Position numbers and translations under genes: made by a program
Notes under the pieces: generated by a model
Database searches by the model: none
What the model saw: the letters and a program-made list of their open reading frames with translations, nothing else
Told to the model about the DNA's origin: nothing
In this document: positions 7,414-15,275 of the stretch, piece after piece
Layout: each line of letters begins with the position of its first letter
Numbering within the stretch: the stretch's first letter is position 1
NCBI GenBank assembly: GCA_963745915.1
Contig: CAVUZA010000002.1
Span: forward strand, 2,294,001 to 2,358,000
Source: VRUE01 sp963745915
Lineage (GTDB): Bacteria > Actinomycetota > Thermoleophilia > Solirubrobacterales > 70-9
Length of the DNA stretch: 64,000 nucleotides
Reading direction: 5' to 3'

Positions 7414-8724
7414 TTAGGCGACGGCCAGGTCCTCGAAGCGGTGCAGCTCGGCGCGCGGGACGCGGGCGTGGACGAGGACGCCGTCGGCGCGGTCCTCGCG
7501 CTCGAGGTCGCCGGCCAGCTCGTGCAGCTCGTGCAGGCGCTCGCCCTCGGCGTAGGGGACGAGCAGCTCGACCCGCGCCAGGGTGTCCTCGAAGGCGGCC
7601 TCGATCCCGGCCCGCAGCCCGTCCAGCCCCTCGCCGTCGAGCGCCGAGACCAGCGCCGCCCCGGGATGGTGGAGCTGGGCCTCGCGGCGGGCGCCCTCGT
7701 CGAGCAGGTCGGCCTTGTTGAGGACCAGCAGGCGGGGCTTCTCGCCGGCGCCGATCTCGGCCAGGACCTCGTCGACGGCGCGCATCTCGGCGGCGAGCCG
7801 CTCCTCGGCGGCGCTGGCGTCGACCACGTGCAGGACCAGGTCGGCGAGCACGGTCTCCTCCAGGGTCGCCTTGAAGGCCTCGACCAGCTGGTGGGGCAGC
7901 TTCTCGATGAAGCCGACGGTGTCGGTCAGCAGGTAATCGCGGCCCGAGAGCTCCAGCCTGCGGGTGGTCGGGTCGAGGGTGTGGAAGAGGCGGTCGCCGA
8001 CGCCGACCTCGGCCCCGGTCAGCGCGTTGAGCAGGGTCGACTTGCCGGCGTTGGTGTAGCCGGCGAGGGCGACGCGGGGCAGCGAGGAGCGCTCGCGGCG
8101 GGCGCGCATCGTGTCGCGGTTGCGCTGCAGCCGGGCGAGGCGGCGGCGCAGGGCGGCGATCCGGTCGCGGGCGAGGCGGCGGTCGGTCTCGATCTGGCTC
8201 TCGCCCGGGCCCCTGGTGCCGATCCCGCCGCCGAGCCGCTCGAGGTGCGTCCACAGCCCGCGCATGCGGGCGAGGTTGTACTCGAGCTGGGCCAGCTCGA
8301 CCTGCAGCTTGCCCTCGGCCGAGTGGGCGTGGTCGGCGAAGATGTCGAGGATCACCGCGGTGCGGTCGATCACCGGCACGCCGAGCGCCGCCTCGAGGTT
8401 GCGCTCCTGGCGCGGCGCCAGCTCGTCGTCGCAGGCGACCAGGTTGGCGTCGCAGGCGGCGATCTCCTGCTTCAGCTCGGCCAGCTTGCCGCGGCCCAGG
8501 TAGCGGTCGGGGTCGGGCGCCTCGCGCTGCTGCACGGCCTCGCCGGCGGTGGCGACCCCGGCGGTGCGCAGCAGCTCCTTGAGCTCGGCGAGCGGGTCCT
8601 CGCCGGCGCCGCCGGGGGCGATGCCGATCGCCAGCGCCCGCTGGCGGGCCCGCGGGTTGGAAACGCCGGCGCCGTTGGCGCTGGGGCGCGTCTGCGCCGT
8701 GCGTCCGTTTCGCGAGCGTTGCAC
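7414..8724 (-). CDS. hflX: ribosome-associated GTPase HflX
   Basis: A 436-residue HflX-family GTPase that binds and splits stalled 70S ribosomes. After an N-terminal HflX domain and a coiled-coil region, the GTPase domain shows G1 GYTNAGKSTLLN, a G3 region LTDTVGFIEKLP, and G4 NKAD. The family-specific GGIGTRGPGESQIETDRR-type stretch lies before the G domain. Start ATG at 8724; stop TAA at 7414 adjoins the large hairpin. The neighbouring dut gene lies downstream in the same direction. Confidence 0.93.
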   Translation of the reverse strand: MQRSRNGRTAQTRPSANGAGVSNPRARQRALAIGIAPGGAGEDPLAELKELLRTAGVATAGEAVQQREAPDPDRYLGRGKLAELKQEIAACDANLVACDDELAPRQERNLEAALGVPVIDRTAVILDIFADHAHSAEGKLQVELAQLEYNLARMRGLWTHLERLGGGIGTRGPGESQIETDRRLARDRIAALRRRLARLQRNRDTMRARRERSSLPRVALAGYTNAGKSTLLNALTGAEVGVGDRLFHTLDPTTRRLELSGRDYLLTDTVGFIEKLPHQLVEAFKATLEETVLADLVLHVVDASAAEERLAAEMRAVDEVLAEIGAGEKPRLLVLNKADLLDEGARREAQLHHPGAALVSALDGEGLDGLRAGIEAAFEDTLARVELLVPYAEGERLHELHELAGDLEREDRADGVLVHARVPRAELHRFEDLAVA

Positions 8725-8798
8725 CTGGACCGATTGTAGGAGGAGGGGGCGCCGGCCCGACTCTCCCCGTCGTCACGGTCTGGATAGGCTTAGCGGCC

Positions 8799-9797
8799 GT
8801 GAAGGTCTTCGTCACGGGGGGAACCGGGTTCATCGGCGGCGAGGTCGTGCGCCAGCTGCGCGAGCGCGGCGACGAGGTGGTGGCCCTGGTGCGCACCCCG
8901 GAGAAGGGCGCGCCGCTGCAAGCGCTGGGCTGCGAGCTGCGCGCCGGCGACCTCTCCGACGAGGCCGTCCTGCGCGCCGCGATGGAGGGCTGCGAGGGGC
9001 TCGTCCACGCGGCGGCGATGTACGAGGTCGGGATCCCGGCCAAGCAGCGGCCGGCGATGTACGAGGCCAACGTGCGCGGCACCGAGCGGGTCCTGCGCGC
9101 CGCCCAGGCGGCCGGGGTCGGCAAGATCGTCTACGTCTCCACCGTCGGCGCCTTCGGCAACACCCACCGCAAGGTCGTCGACGAGAGCTACGAGCACCCC
9201 GGCCGCGAGTTCACCTCCTACTACGAGGAGACCAAGCTCGAGGCGCACCGGATCGCCAAGCGGATGATGGCCGAGGAGGGCCTGCCGGCGGTGATCGTCC
9301 AGCCGGGCGGCGTCTACGGGCCCGGCGACACCTCGCAGGTCGCCGACCTGCTGGAGGAATTCTTCGCCGGCCGCCTCTTCCTGCTGCCCTTCCCCGACCT
9401 CGGCATCTGCCTCACCCACGTCGCCGACATCGCCGCCGGCATCCTGCTCGCCCTCGACAAGGGCAAGACCGGCGAGACCTACGTGCTGAGCGGGCCGGTG
9501 ACGACGATGCGCGAGGCGATCGAGACCGTGGCCAGCCTCAGCGGCCGCAAGCCGCCGCGCGGCGCGATGCCGACCGGGGTGCTCAAGGCGCTGAGCCCGG
9601 CCGGGCCGCTGGTCGGCAAGCTCTTCGGCCAGCCGCCGAACCTGCGCGAGCTGATCTCCTCCGCCGACGGCGTCACCTTCTGGGCCAGCCACGAGAAGGC
9701 GAGCCGGGAGCTGGGGTATGCGCCGCGGGGCATGGAGGAGGGGCTGCGGCAGACGCTTGCCGGAGACGATCGGTTCCCCGCCCCCGCGGCTTCTTGA
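8799..9797 (+). CDS. extended SDR, NAD-dependent epimerase/dihydroflavonol reductase-like
   Basis: A 332-residue extended short-chain dehydrogenase. The N-terminal nucleotide-binding motif is VTGGTGFIGGEV, and the catalytic YxxxK lies in SYYEETKLEA with an upstream serine in VSTVGAF. Sequence character is closest to the dihydroflavonol-4-reductase/3-beta-HSD-like branch of NAD(P)-dependent sugar or lipid epimerases. Start is GTG at 8799. It is divergent from hflX with a 74-base shared intergenic region. Substrate unknown. Confidence 0.82.
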   Translation: MKVFVTGGTGFIGGEVVRQLRERGDEVVALVRTPEKGAPLQALGCELRAGDLSDEAVLRAAMEGCEGLVHAAAMYEVGIPAKQRPAMYEANVRGTERVLRAAQAAGVGKIVYVSTVGAFGNTHRKVVDESYEHPGREFTSYYEETKLEAHRIAKRMMAEEGLPAVIVQPGGVYGPGDTSQVADLLEEFFAGRLFLLPFPDLGICLTHVADIAAGILLALDKGKTGETYVLSGPVTTMREAIETVASLSGRKPPRGAMPTGVLKALSPAGPLVGKLFGQPPNLRELISSADGVTFWASHEKASRELGYAPRGMEEGLRQTLAGDDRFPAPAAS

Positions 9798-9807
9798 AGC
9801 TGGGCCG

Positions 9808-10698
9808 ATGAGGGTCATCGATGTGATGCATCTGGGGCGGCCGCACGTGATCGGCTGCTGGGAGGTGGACGGGGTGCTGGTCGATCCGGGGCCGGAGTCT
9901 TCGATCTCGACCGTGATCGAGGCGCTCGGTGGGGAGCGGCCGCGGGCGCTGCTGCTCACCCATATCCACCTCGACCACGCCGCCGCGACCGGGGCGCTGG
10001 TGCGGCGCTGGCCGGACCTCGAGGTCTACGTCCACGAGCGGGGCGCGCCGCACCTGATCGACCCGGCGAAGCTGCTGGCCAGCGCCGAGCGGCTCTACGG
10101 CGCGGAGATGGAGCGCCTCTGGGGTGAGATCGTGCCGGTGCCGGCGGCCAACGTGAAGGCCCTGGCCGGCGGCGAGCAGGTGCTCGGCATGCGCGTCGCC
10201 TACACGCCCGGCCACGCCTCCCATCACGTCTGCTACCTGCACGAGGAGAGCGGCACCGCCTTCGTCGGCGACGTCGCCGCCTGCCGCATCCCGCCCTCGA
10301 GCCTGGTCGTGCCCCCCACCCCGCCGCCCGACATCCAGATCGAGACCTGGGAGGAGTCGCTGGACCTGGTCGCCGGCTGGCGCCCGTCGCGCCTGGCGCT
10401 GACCCACTTCGGCGCGATCGAGGACGACGTTCCCGCCCACCTCGACGCGGTCAAGGCCAAGCTGCGCCGCGAGGCCGCGCTCGCCCGCGAGATGGAGCAG
10501 GCCGCCTACAACGACGACCTCGAGCGCCGCATCCGGGCCGAGCTCGCCGCGCAGGGCATCGGCGGCGAGACCGCCGCGGAGCTGCTCCAGGCCGTCCCCA
10601 CCGCCTACCAGTGGTCCGGCCTCGACCGCTACTGGCGCAAGCGGGCGGAGCGCGAAGCAAGCGCATCACGGTTCGGGGCAAATAACACCGAACGATGA
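9808..10698 (+). CDS. MBL-fold metallo-hydrolase
   Basis: A 296-residue metallo-beta-lactamase fold hydrolase. The metal-binding motif THIHLDHAAATG (HxHxDH) is near residue 51, and TPGHASHH supplies a further histidine, with a late THFG motif. A C-terminal helical extension resembles that of the glyoxalase II-like/RNase Z-unrelated broad subgroup. I placed the start at ATG 9808, ten bases after the SDR stop, so the two genes form an operon. The 3' end overlaps the antisense hipA remnant. Confidence 0.83.
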   Translation: MRVIDVMHLGRPHVIGCWEVDGVLVDPGPESSISTVIEALGGERPRALLLTHIHLDHAAATGALVRRWPDLEVYVHERGAPHLIDPAKLLASAERLYGAEMERLWGEIVPVPAANVKALAGGEQVLGMRVAYTPGHASHHVCYLHEESGTAFVGDVAACRIPPSSLVVPPTPPPDIQIETWEESLDLVAGWRPSRLALTHFGAIEDDVPAHLDAVKAKLRREAALAREMEQAAYNDDLERRIRAELAAQGIGGETAAELLQAVPTAYQWSGLDRYWRKRAEREASASRFGANNTER

Positions 10699-10769
10699 TG
10701 CGCAGGCGGCCCTGCGACGGCCAGCCGGTCAACTGGATCGGCGTGGAAGTAGACGTCGAGCTCCGTCAT
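10629..10769 (-). pseudogene. hipA-like N-terminal remnant
   Basis: A 46-codon reading frame begins with ATG at 10769, overlapping the hipB-like stop as ATGA, exactly where a HipA toxin gene would start. Its first residues, MTELDVYFHADPVDRLA, resemble the beginning of HipA kinases. The frame ends at a TAG at 10629 inside the antisense metallo-hydrolase gene, and no kinase domain follows. I interpret it as the stump of a lost toxin gene; a short standalone peptide cannot be excluded. Confidence 0.45.
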
Positions 10770-10981
10770 CGCGTCCTCGCGTAGAGGTCAAGCCCGAGGG
10801 CGGCGAGGATGCGCAGCACCCCGTCCAGTTGTGCGGTCGGCTTGCCGCGCTCCATTTCGCTCAGCAGGCGAGGCGTGACCTTGGAGATTGCCGCCAACTC
10901 CTGCTGAGTGAGGCGCAGGTGCTTGCGGCGCTCACGGATCTCCTTGCCAAGCTGTTCCGGGTTCTGAATTCGCGTTTCCAT
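10766..10981 (-). CDS. HipB-like XRE-family regulator, orphan antitoxin
   Basis: A 71-residue single-domain helix-turn-helix protein. The HTH spans roughly residues 12-66, with LTQQELAAISKVTPRLLSEMERGKPTAQL containing the recognition helix, and the C-terminal GLDLYART matches HipB antitoxins. It would bind DNA and normally neutralise a HipA kinase, but only a remnant of that toxin is present downstream. Three palindromes of the form TTCCCGnnCGGGAA lie directly upstream, the nearest two bases from the start codon, so strong autoregulation is likely. Confidence 0.75.
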   Translation of the reverse strand: METRIQNPEQLGKEIRERRKHLRLTQQELAAISKVTPRLLSEMERGKPTAQLDGVLRILAALGLDLYARTR

Positions 10982-10982
10982 A

Positions 10983-11096
10983 TTCCCGCTCGGGAAAATA
11001 TTAGGCGAATCGGACCAATTTCGGCGGTTTTCTTCCCGCTCGGGAAGAAACTGCCGAAATCAGCCTGAAATCGACCTACATATTCCCGTACGGGAA
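10983..11096. promoter_or_regulatory. three phased operators for the HipB-like regulator
   Basis: Three copies of the palindrome TTCCCG-NN-CGGGAA occur at 10983-10996, 11033-11046 and 11083-11096, spaced exactly 50 bp apart (about five helical turns). The centre pairs are CT, CT and TA. The middle site lies inside a larger imperfect dyad spanning 11018-11060. The array fills the gap between hipB and the dapL-like gene. A TAATAT -10-like hexamer for hipB lies at 11003-10998, immediately beside the first site. Binding by HipB is inferred from the position. Confidence 0.8.
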
Positions 11097-11098
11097 GA

Positions 11099-12268
11099 TC
11101 AGGCCAGGTGCTTGCGCATGCGCTCGACGGCCTCGGTGATGCGCTCGTCGGGCGTGGTCAGCGAGATGCGGAAGAAGCCCTCGCCGCTCGGCCCGTACAT
11201 CGAGCCGGGTGAGACGACGACCGCCGCCTCTTCGAGGACCAGCTCCGAGAAGCTGGTCGAGGTGTGGCCTTCGGGGACCGGAGCCCAGACGTAGATCGTG
11301 CCCTTCGGGGCGCTGACCTCGACCCCGATCTCGCGCAGGGCGGAGACGACGAGGTCGCGGCGGCGGGCGTAGGTCTCGTTCATCCGCTGCAGCGGGCCGC
11401 TCGGCCCCTGAAGGGCGGCGACGCCGGCCAGCTGGACCGCCTCGAAGAGACCGGAGTCGACGTTGGTCTTCAGCCGCCAGTAGGTCTGGATCGCCTCGGC
11501 GTTGCCGAGGATCGCGGCGCAGCGCCAGCCGGTCATGTTGAAGCCCTTGGAGAGCGAGAAGACCTCGACCCCGACCTCCTTGGCGCCGGGCGTGGCGAGG
11601 AAGCTGGGCGCGACGTAGCCGTCGTAGGTCGTCTCCGAGTATGCGTTGTCGTGGACGACGAGGATCTCGTGCTCGCGGGCGAAGGAGACGACCATCTCGA
11701 AGAAGCCCTCGGGGACGACGGCGCCGGTCGGGTTGTTGGGGTAGTTGATGAACATCAGCCGGGCCTGGGCGGCGACCTCGGCCGGCACCGCGGTCAGGTC
11801 GGGGGCGAAGCCCAGCTCGGGGACCAGCGGCAGCAGCTCCGGCCGCGCCCCGGCGAGGATCGGGCCGCCGGTGTAGACCGGGTAGCCCGGGTCGGAGGCG
11901 AGCGCGACGCCGCCCGGGTCGAGGAAGGCGAAGCAGAGGTTGTAGATGCACTCCTTGGCGCCGATCGCCGGGATCACCTCGCTCTCGGGGTCGATCTCGA
12001 CCCCGAAGCGGCTCGCGTAGAGGTCGGCGAAGGCCTGGCGGAACTCCTCGCGGCCGCGGTTGGTCGGGTACTTCTGGTTGCCGTTCTCGGCGACCGCCTC
12101 CTGCATCGCCTTGACCACGTGCGGGTAGGTCGGCTGGTCGGGGTCGCCGATCCCGAGGCTGATCACGTCGATGCCGGCGGCCCGCTTGTCGGCGATCCGC
12201 CGCTCGAGCTCCTGGAACATGTATGGAGGCATCGCCTCCAGGCGCTTTGAGGGGCTGGCGATTCCCAT
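11099..12268 (-). CDS. dapL: LL-diaminopimelate aminotransferase-like PLP enzyme
   Basis: A 389-residue fold-type I aminotransferase. The PLP lysine is in VFSLSKGFNMTGWR, and the NYPNNPTGA, YPTNRG and GIGDPDQPT motifs match the DapL branch. It would convert tetrahydrodipicolinate directly to LL-diaminopimelate, bypassing succinylase or acetylase steps. The adjacent downstream gene is dapF, the next pathway step. Specificity for LL-DAP rather than aspartate/alanine is inferred from this neighbour and from sequence character. Confidence 0.8.
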   Translation of the reverse strand: MGIASPSKRLEAMPPYMFQELERRIADKRAAGIDVISLGIGDPDQPTYPHVVKAMQEAVAENGNQKYPTNRGREEFRQAFADLYASRFGVEIDPESEVIPAIGAKECIYNLCFAFLDPGGVALASDPGYPVYTGGPILAGARPELLPLVPELGFAPDLTAVPAEVAAQARLMFINYPNNPTGAVVPEGFFEMVVSFAREHEILVVHDNAYSETTYDGYVAPSFLATPGAKEVGVEVFSLSKGFNMTGWRCAAILGNAEAIQTYWRLKTNVDSGLFEAVQLAGVAALQGPSGPLQRMNETYARRRDLVVSALREIGVEVSAPKGTIYVWAPVPEGHTSTSFSELVLEEAAVVVSPGSMYGPSGEGFFRISLTTPDERITEAVERMRKHLA

Positions 12269-12280
12269 CGGCGCGGAAAT

Positions 12281-13126
12281 CTATTCGTCCAGGCCGGCGA
12301 GCGCGTCGAGCAGCTCGGCCGAGAGCTCGCCGGCGCAGACCGGCTCGGCCCAGCCGCTCAGGGTGACGTCGAGCTCGTCGGAGATCTCGACCTCGAGCTC
12401 GCCGCCGTCGAGCTCGACCGTGATCGGGCTCGGCGCGCCGCGCAGGAAGGCGGTCACCGCGGCGCCGCTGGCCCCGGTCCCGGAGGAGAGCGTCTCCCCC
12501 ACCCCGCGCTCGAAGATCCGCGCCCGCACCCGGCTGCCGTCGACGCTGAGGAAGGAAACGTTGGTGCGGTTGGGGAACAGCTCGCTGGCTTCGATCGGCG
12601 GCCCGATCGCGCCCAGGTCGAGGTCCTCGAGCCCCTCCTCGACCGGGATCGCGCACTGCGGGTTGCCGATCGAGACGTGCTGGAACTGCCACTCGCGACC
12701 GCCGGCGCTGACCGTCCCCCGCCCGTCGGCCGGCCCCGCGGGGAAGTCCTTCGAGGTCGTGCTCGCCCGCCCCATCGCCACCGAGCAGCTTCGCTCGGAG
12801 GTGATCGTCGGGGTCACCGGGCCGGCGGCGGTGGAGATCGTGAAGGTCTCCTCCTCGGTCCAGCCGTGGCGGCGCAGGTAGAGGATCGCCTCGCGGGCGC
12901 CGTTGCCCGACAGCTCGGCCTCCGAGCCGTCGGGGTTGAAGATCCGCAGCGAGGCGACGAAGGCCGGATCGTCGCTGCGCGCCAGCAGCAGGACGCCGTC
13001 GGAGCCGATGCCGAAGTGCGGGTCGCAGACCCGCCGCACCCGCCCCGCGCTCAGCTCCCAGGGCAGCGCCTCCGCCTCGAGGATCACGTAGTCGTTGCCC
13101 AGTGCCTGCCACTTCTCGAATTGCAT
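12281..13126 (-). CDS. dapF: diaminopimelate epimerase with both catalytic cysteines replaced by serine
   Basis: A 281-residue protein with the DapF two-lobed fold signatures: FEKWQALGNDYV at the N-terminus, DPHFGIGSDGV, and a C-terminal GETLSSGTGASGAAV. DapF normally uses two cysteines, one in MCGNG and one in ACGTGA. Here the first site reads ELSGNGAR (TCG codon) and the second SSGTGAS (TCC codon), so both are serine. The protein may be inactive, use serines, or act on another substrate. It follows the dapL-like gene downstream partner with 12 bases between them. Confidence 0.8.
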   Translation of the reverse strand: MQFEKWQALGNDYVILEAEALPWELSAGRVRRVCDPHFGIGSDGVLLLARSDDPAFVASLRIFNPDGSEAELSGNGAREAILYLRRHGWTEEETFTISTAAGPVTPTITSERSCSVAMGRASTTSKDFPAGPADGRGTVSAGGREWQFQHVSIGNPQCAIPVEEGLEDLDLGAIGPPIEASELFPNRTNVSFLSVDGSRVRARIFERGVGETLSSGTGASGAAVTAFLRGAPSPITVELDGGELEVEISDELDVTLSGWAEPVCAGELSAELLDALAGLDE

Positions 13127-13183
13127 GACGGCAGCCTAGCCCGCGCCGACCGACGGGCGATCTCGAGAAGCTCGTCCGGCGAG

Positions 13184-15181
13184 TTAGCGGTGGCGTACGT
13201 GCGAGGCGCCGACCACGAGCCGAACGCTGGCACCCGCCCGGCGCTTGGCGCCGGGCCGCGGCGCCTGCCGCAGCACGCGACCGATCAGCTTGCGGCCGCG
13301 AACGACGCGCCGGCGAATCTTGCCGGGGGCGCAGTGGCGCCTGCGGAGCTTGCGAACCGCGGCCCGGAGACGGTTCCCACGCACGCGCGGGACAACACAC
13401 CAAAGGGTGCTCTTCGGCACGACGCTCTCGGCTTCCTCGGGCGGCGGCTCGGCTGGCGGCGGCTCAGGAGCCACCTTGCCCTCGCCGTCCCAATCGCCGA
13501 CGACCGGAACCTTGTCCTTGCGGCCCCGCTTGAATGCGTAGTCGGAGGGGCCGGAGCTGAGCGAGTTGCGCAGGTGCCACGTCCCGTCCCACGGCCAATA
13601 CACCCCGGTCGAGTCCTTACCGTCACCGTCCCAGTCTCCGACCACGGGGATCACGTCCTCGTTCTTGCCGCGGTGAAACCCGTAGTCGGTCGAGCCGGTC
13701 TCGAGCGTATCGCGCAGGTGCCAGGTCTGGTCCCAGGGCCAGTACAGGCCGATCGAGTCCTTACCGTCACCGTCCCAGTCTCCGACCAGGGGGATCACGT
13801 CCTCGTTCTTGCCGCGGTGAAACCCGTAGTCGGTCGAGCCGGTCTCGAGCGTATCGCGCAGGTGCCAGGTCTGGTCCCAGGGCCAGTACAGGCCGATCGA
13901 GTCCTTACCGTCACCGTCCCAGTCTCCGACCAGGGGGATCACGTCCTCGTTCTTGCCGCGGTGAAACCCGTAGTCGGTCGAGCCGGTCTCGAGCGTATCG
14001 CGCAGGTGCCAGGTCTGGTCCCAGGGCCAGTACAGGCCGATCGAGTCCTTACCGTCACCGTCCCAGTCTCCGACCAGGGGGATCACGTCCTCGTTCTTGC
14101 CGCGGTGAAACCCGTAGTTGGAGGGCCCAGCGCTCGGGCAGTTTCGGAGGTGCCAGGTCTGGTTCCACGGCCAAAACGTGCCAACGCCATCGCCTGGCCT
14201 CGTCGAGCACGGCTCGTACTCGGCCTTGATCTCGACCTCTCTGCAATCGAGGAGGCTGCTCGACCCCGGCCCGCGGTTGATGGCGTAGACGCAGACGCGC
14301 TGGGAGCCGGTGGCGGTGGTTGGGATCATCGCATCGAAGCCGTGCTTCGCGCCGATCCCCTCGATCGCCCTGGCCACATCCCGACGCTTCTTCTTGGCCG
14401 CGCCGAGCTTGTACCGCTTTGCGCCCTTGGCCCCGGCCTTGCCGCCTATGTAAGCGTGGATCGCCACCGGCTTGGTCTTGGCGTTCGGGTCGTAGGCCCA
14501 GCCTGCAACGCGGACCTTGCCGGTTGCCGGCGAGCCGACCTTGTCGAGGTGGCCGCGGGGGTCGTTATGCCTGGTCGGGGCGTCCTTCACGTGCAGGAAG
14601 GCGTCTGGCCACCACCAGTCCCCCTTCCTGACGACCCTGCGCGAGCTGCCGCCAACACCGGGTTTGGTCGGCCAACTCGAGTCGCTCAGGTAAACGGCGC
14701 CATCCACCACCTTCTCGACATAGGCGACGTGGCCAAAGTCAAACCAAGCGATCGCCCCGACGGCGGGCTTGCCGTCGGCTCGCTTGGCGCCCAGTTTGTC
14801 GATCACCACCTGGCGCCAGTTCTTGGCACCGCCGCTGCCGCGAAAGCCAGGGTCAGGGGCGCCGTTCTGGATCAGCCGATAGGCGACGTAGTTGGTGCAG
14901 TTTCCGCGAGAATTGGTCGCCTGGCCCCACCATCCCAAGCCGCCGGAGACGTTCTTGCCGGGACGGAAGCCGGTGTGCGCGACACACCTGTTCTTGGGTG
15001 AGTCGCACTCCCACTTGCCCTTCGGCTTACTCGTCCACATCGCCGCTGGGGCGTCGGCCGCCGACAATGCGAGGAGCACGCAGGCCGCAAGAGCAACTTG
15101 CGACAAACGCCGCCCGGACTTCGCCCCTGCCGATCTAGCCTTCCTCAAAGGAATTCTTTGCTGCAAATCGCCCGGCAGCAT
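13184..15181 (-). CDS. secreted CHAP-domain protein with FG-GAP-like repeats and C-terminal PASTA-like domain
   Basis: A secreted protein of about 665 residues. After a signal peptide (hydrophobic core QVALAACVLLALSA) comes a CHAP amidase/peptidase domain with the nucleophile in RGNCTNYVAY and the histidine in FGHVAYVE. A beta-sandwich domain follows (GWAYDPNAKTKPVAIHAYI), then five 48-residue repeats carrying WPWxxTWHLR and VGDWDGDGKDS. The C-terminus (VVPRVRGNRLRAAVRKLRR) resembles a PASTA domain. It probably cleaves or binds peptidoglycan outside the cell. I chose ATG at 15181; a TTG nearer the signal peptide is also possible. Confidence 0.75.
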   Translation of the reverse strand: MLPGDLQQRIPLRKARSAGAKSGRRLSQVALAACVLLALSAADAPAAMWTSKPKGKWECDSPKNRCVAHTGFRPGKNVSGGLGWWGQATNSRGNCTNYVAYRLIQNGAPDPGFRGSGGAKNWRQVVIDKLGAKRADGKPAVGAIAWFDFGHVAYVEKVVDGAVYLSDSSWPTKPGVGGSSRRVVRKGDWWWPDAFLHVKDAPTRHNDPRGHLDKVGSPATGKVRVAGWAYDPNAKTKPVAIHAYIGGKAGAKGAKRYKLGAAKKKRRDVARAIEGIGAKHGFDAMIPTTATGSQRVCVYAINRGPGSSSLLDCREVEIKAEYEPCSTRPGDGVGTFWPWNQTWHLRNCPSAGPSNYGFHRGKNEDVIPLVGDWDGDGKDSIGLYWPWDQTWHLRDTLETGSTDYGFHRGKNEDVIPLVGDWDGDGKDSIGLYWPWDQTWHLRDTLETGSTDYGFHRGKNEDVIPLVGDWDGDGKDSIGLYWPWDQTWHLRDTLETGSTDYGFHRGKNEDVIPVVGDWDGDGKDSTGVYWPWDGTWHLRNSLSSGPSDYAFKRGRKDKVPVVGDWDGEGKVAPEPPPAEPPPEEAESVVPKSTLWCVVPRVRGNRLRAAVRKLRRRHCAPGKIRRRVVRGRKLIGRVLRQAPRPGAKRRAGASVRLVVGASHVRHR
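13609..14118. repeat. 144-bp coding tandem repeat in the CHAP protein gene
   Basis: Three identical 144-bp units (13649-13792, 13793-13936, 13937-14080) continue in register into partial copies on both sides, to 13609 with one mismatch and to 14118. Each unit encodes 48 residues with a WPWDQTWHLR strand and a DWDGDGKDS calcium-loop-like turn. Two further units at the ends have diverged. Complete identity at synonymous positions means recent duplication or gene conversion, and copy number could vary between strains or be mis-assembled. Confidence 0.95.
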
Positions 15182-15275
15182 ATAGAGGAACGTCCAGTCG
15201 CCGTTCCCATGGGGGGCGGCCGTTGCTCTCGCGCGAAGCACCAGCGCCTTGTCACACGAAGCACACGACGTAATG

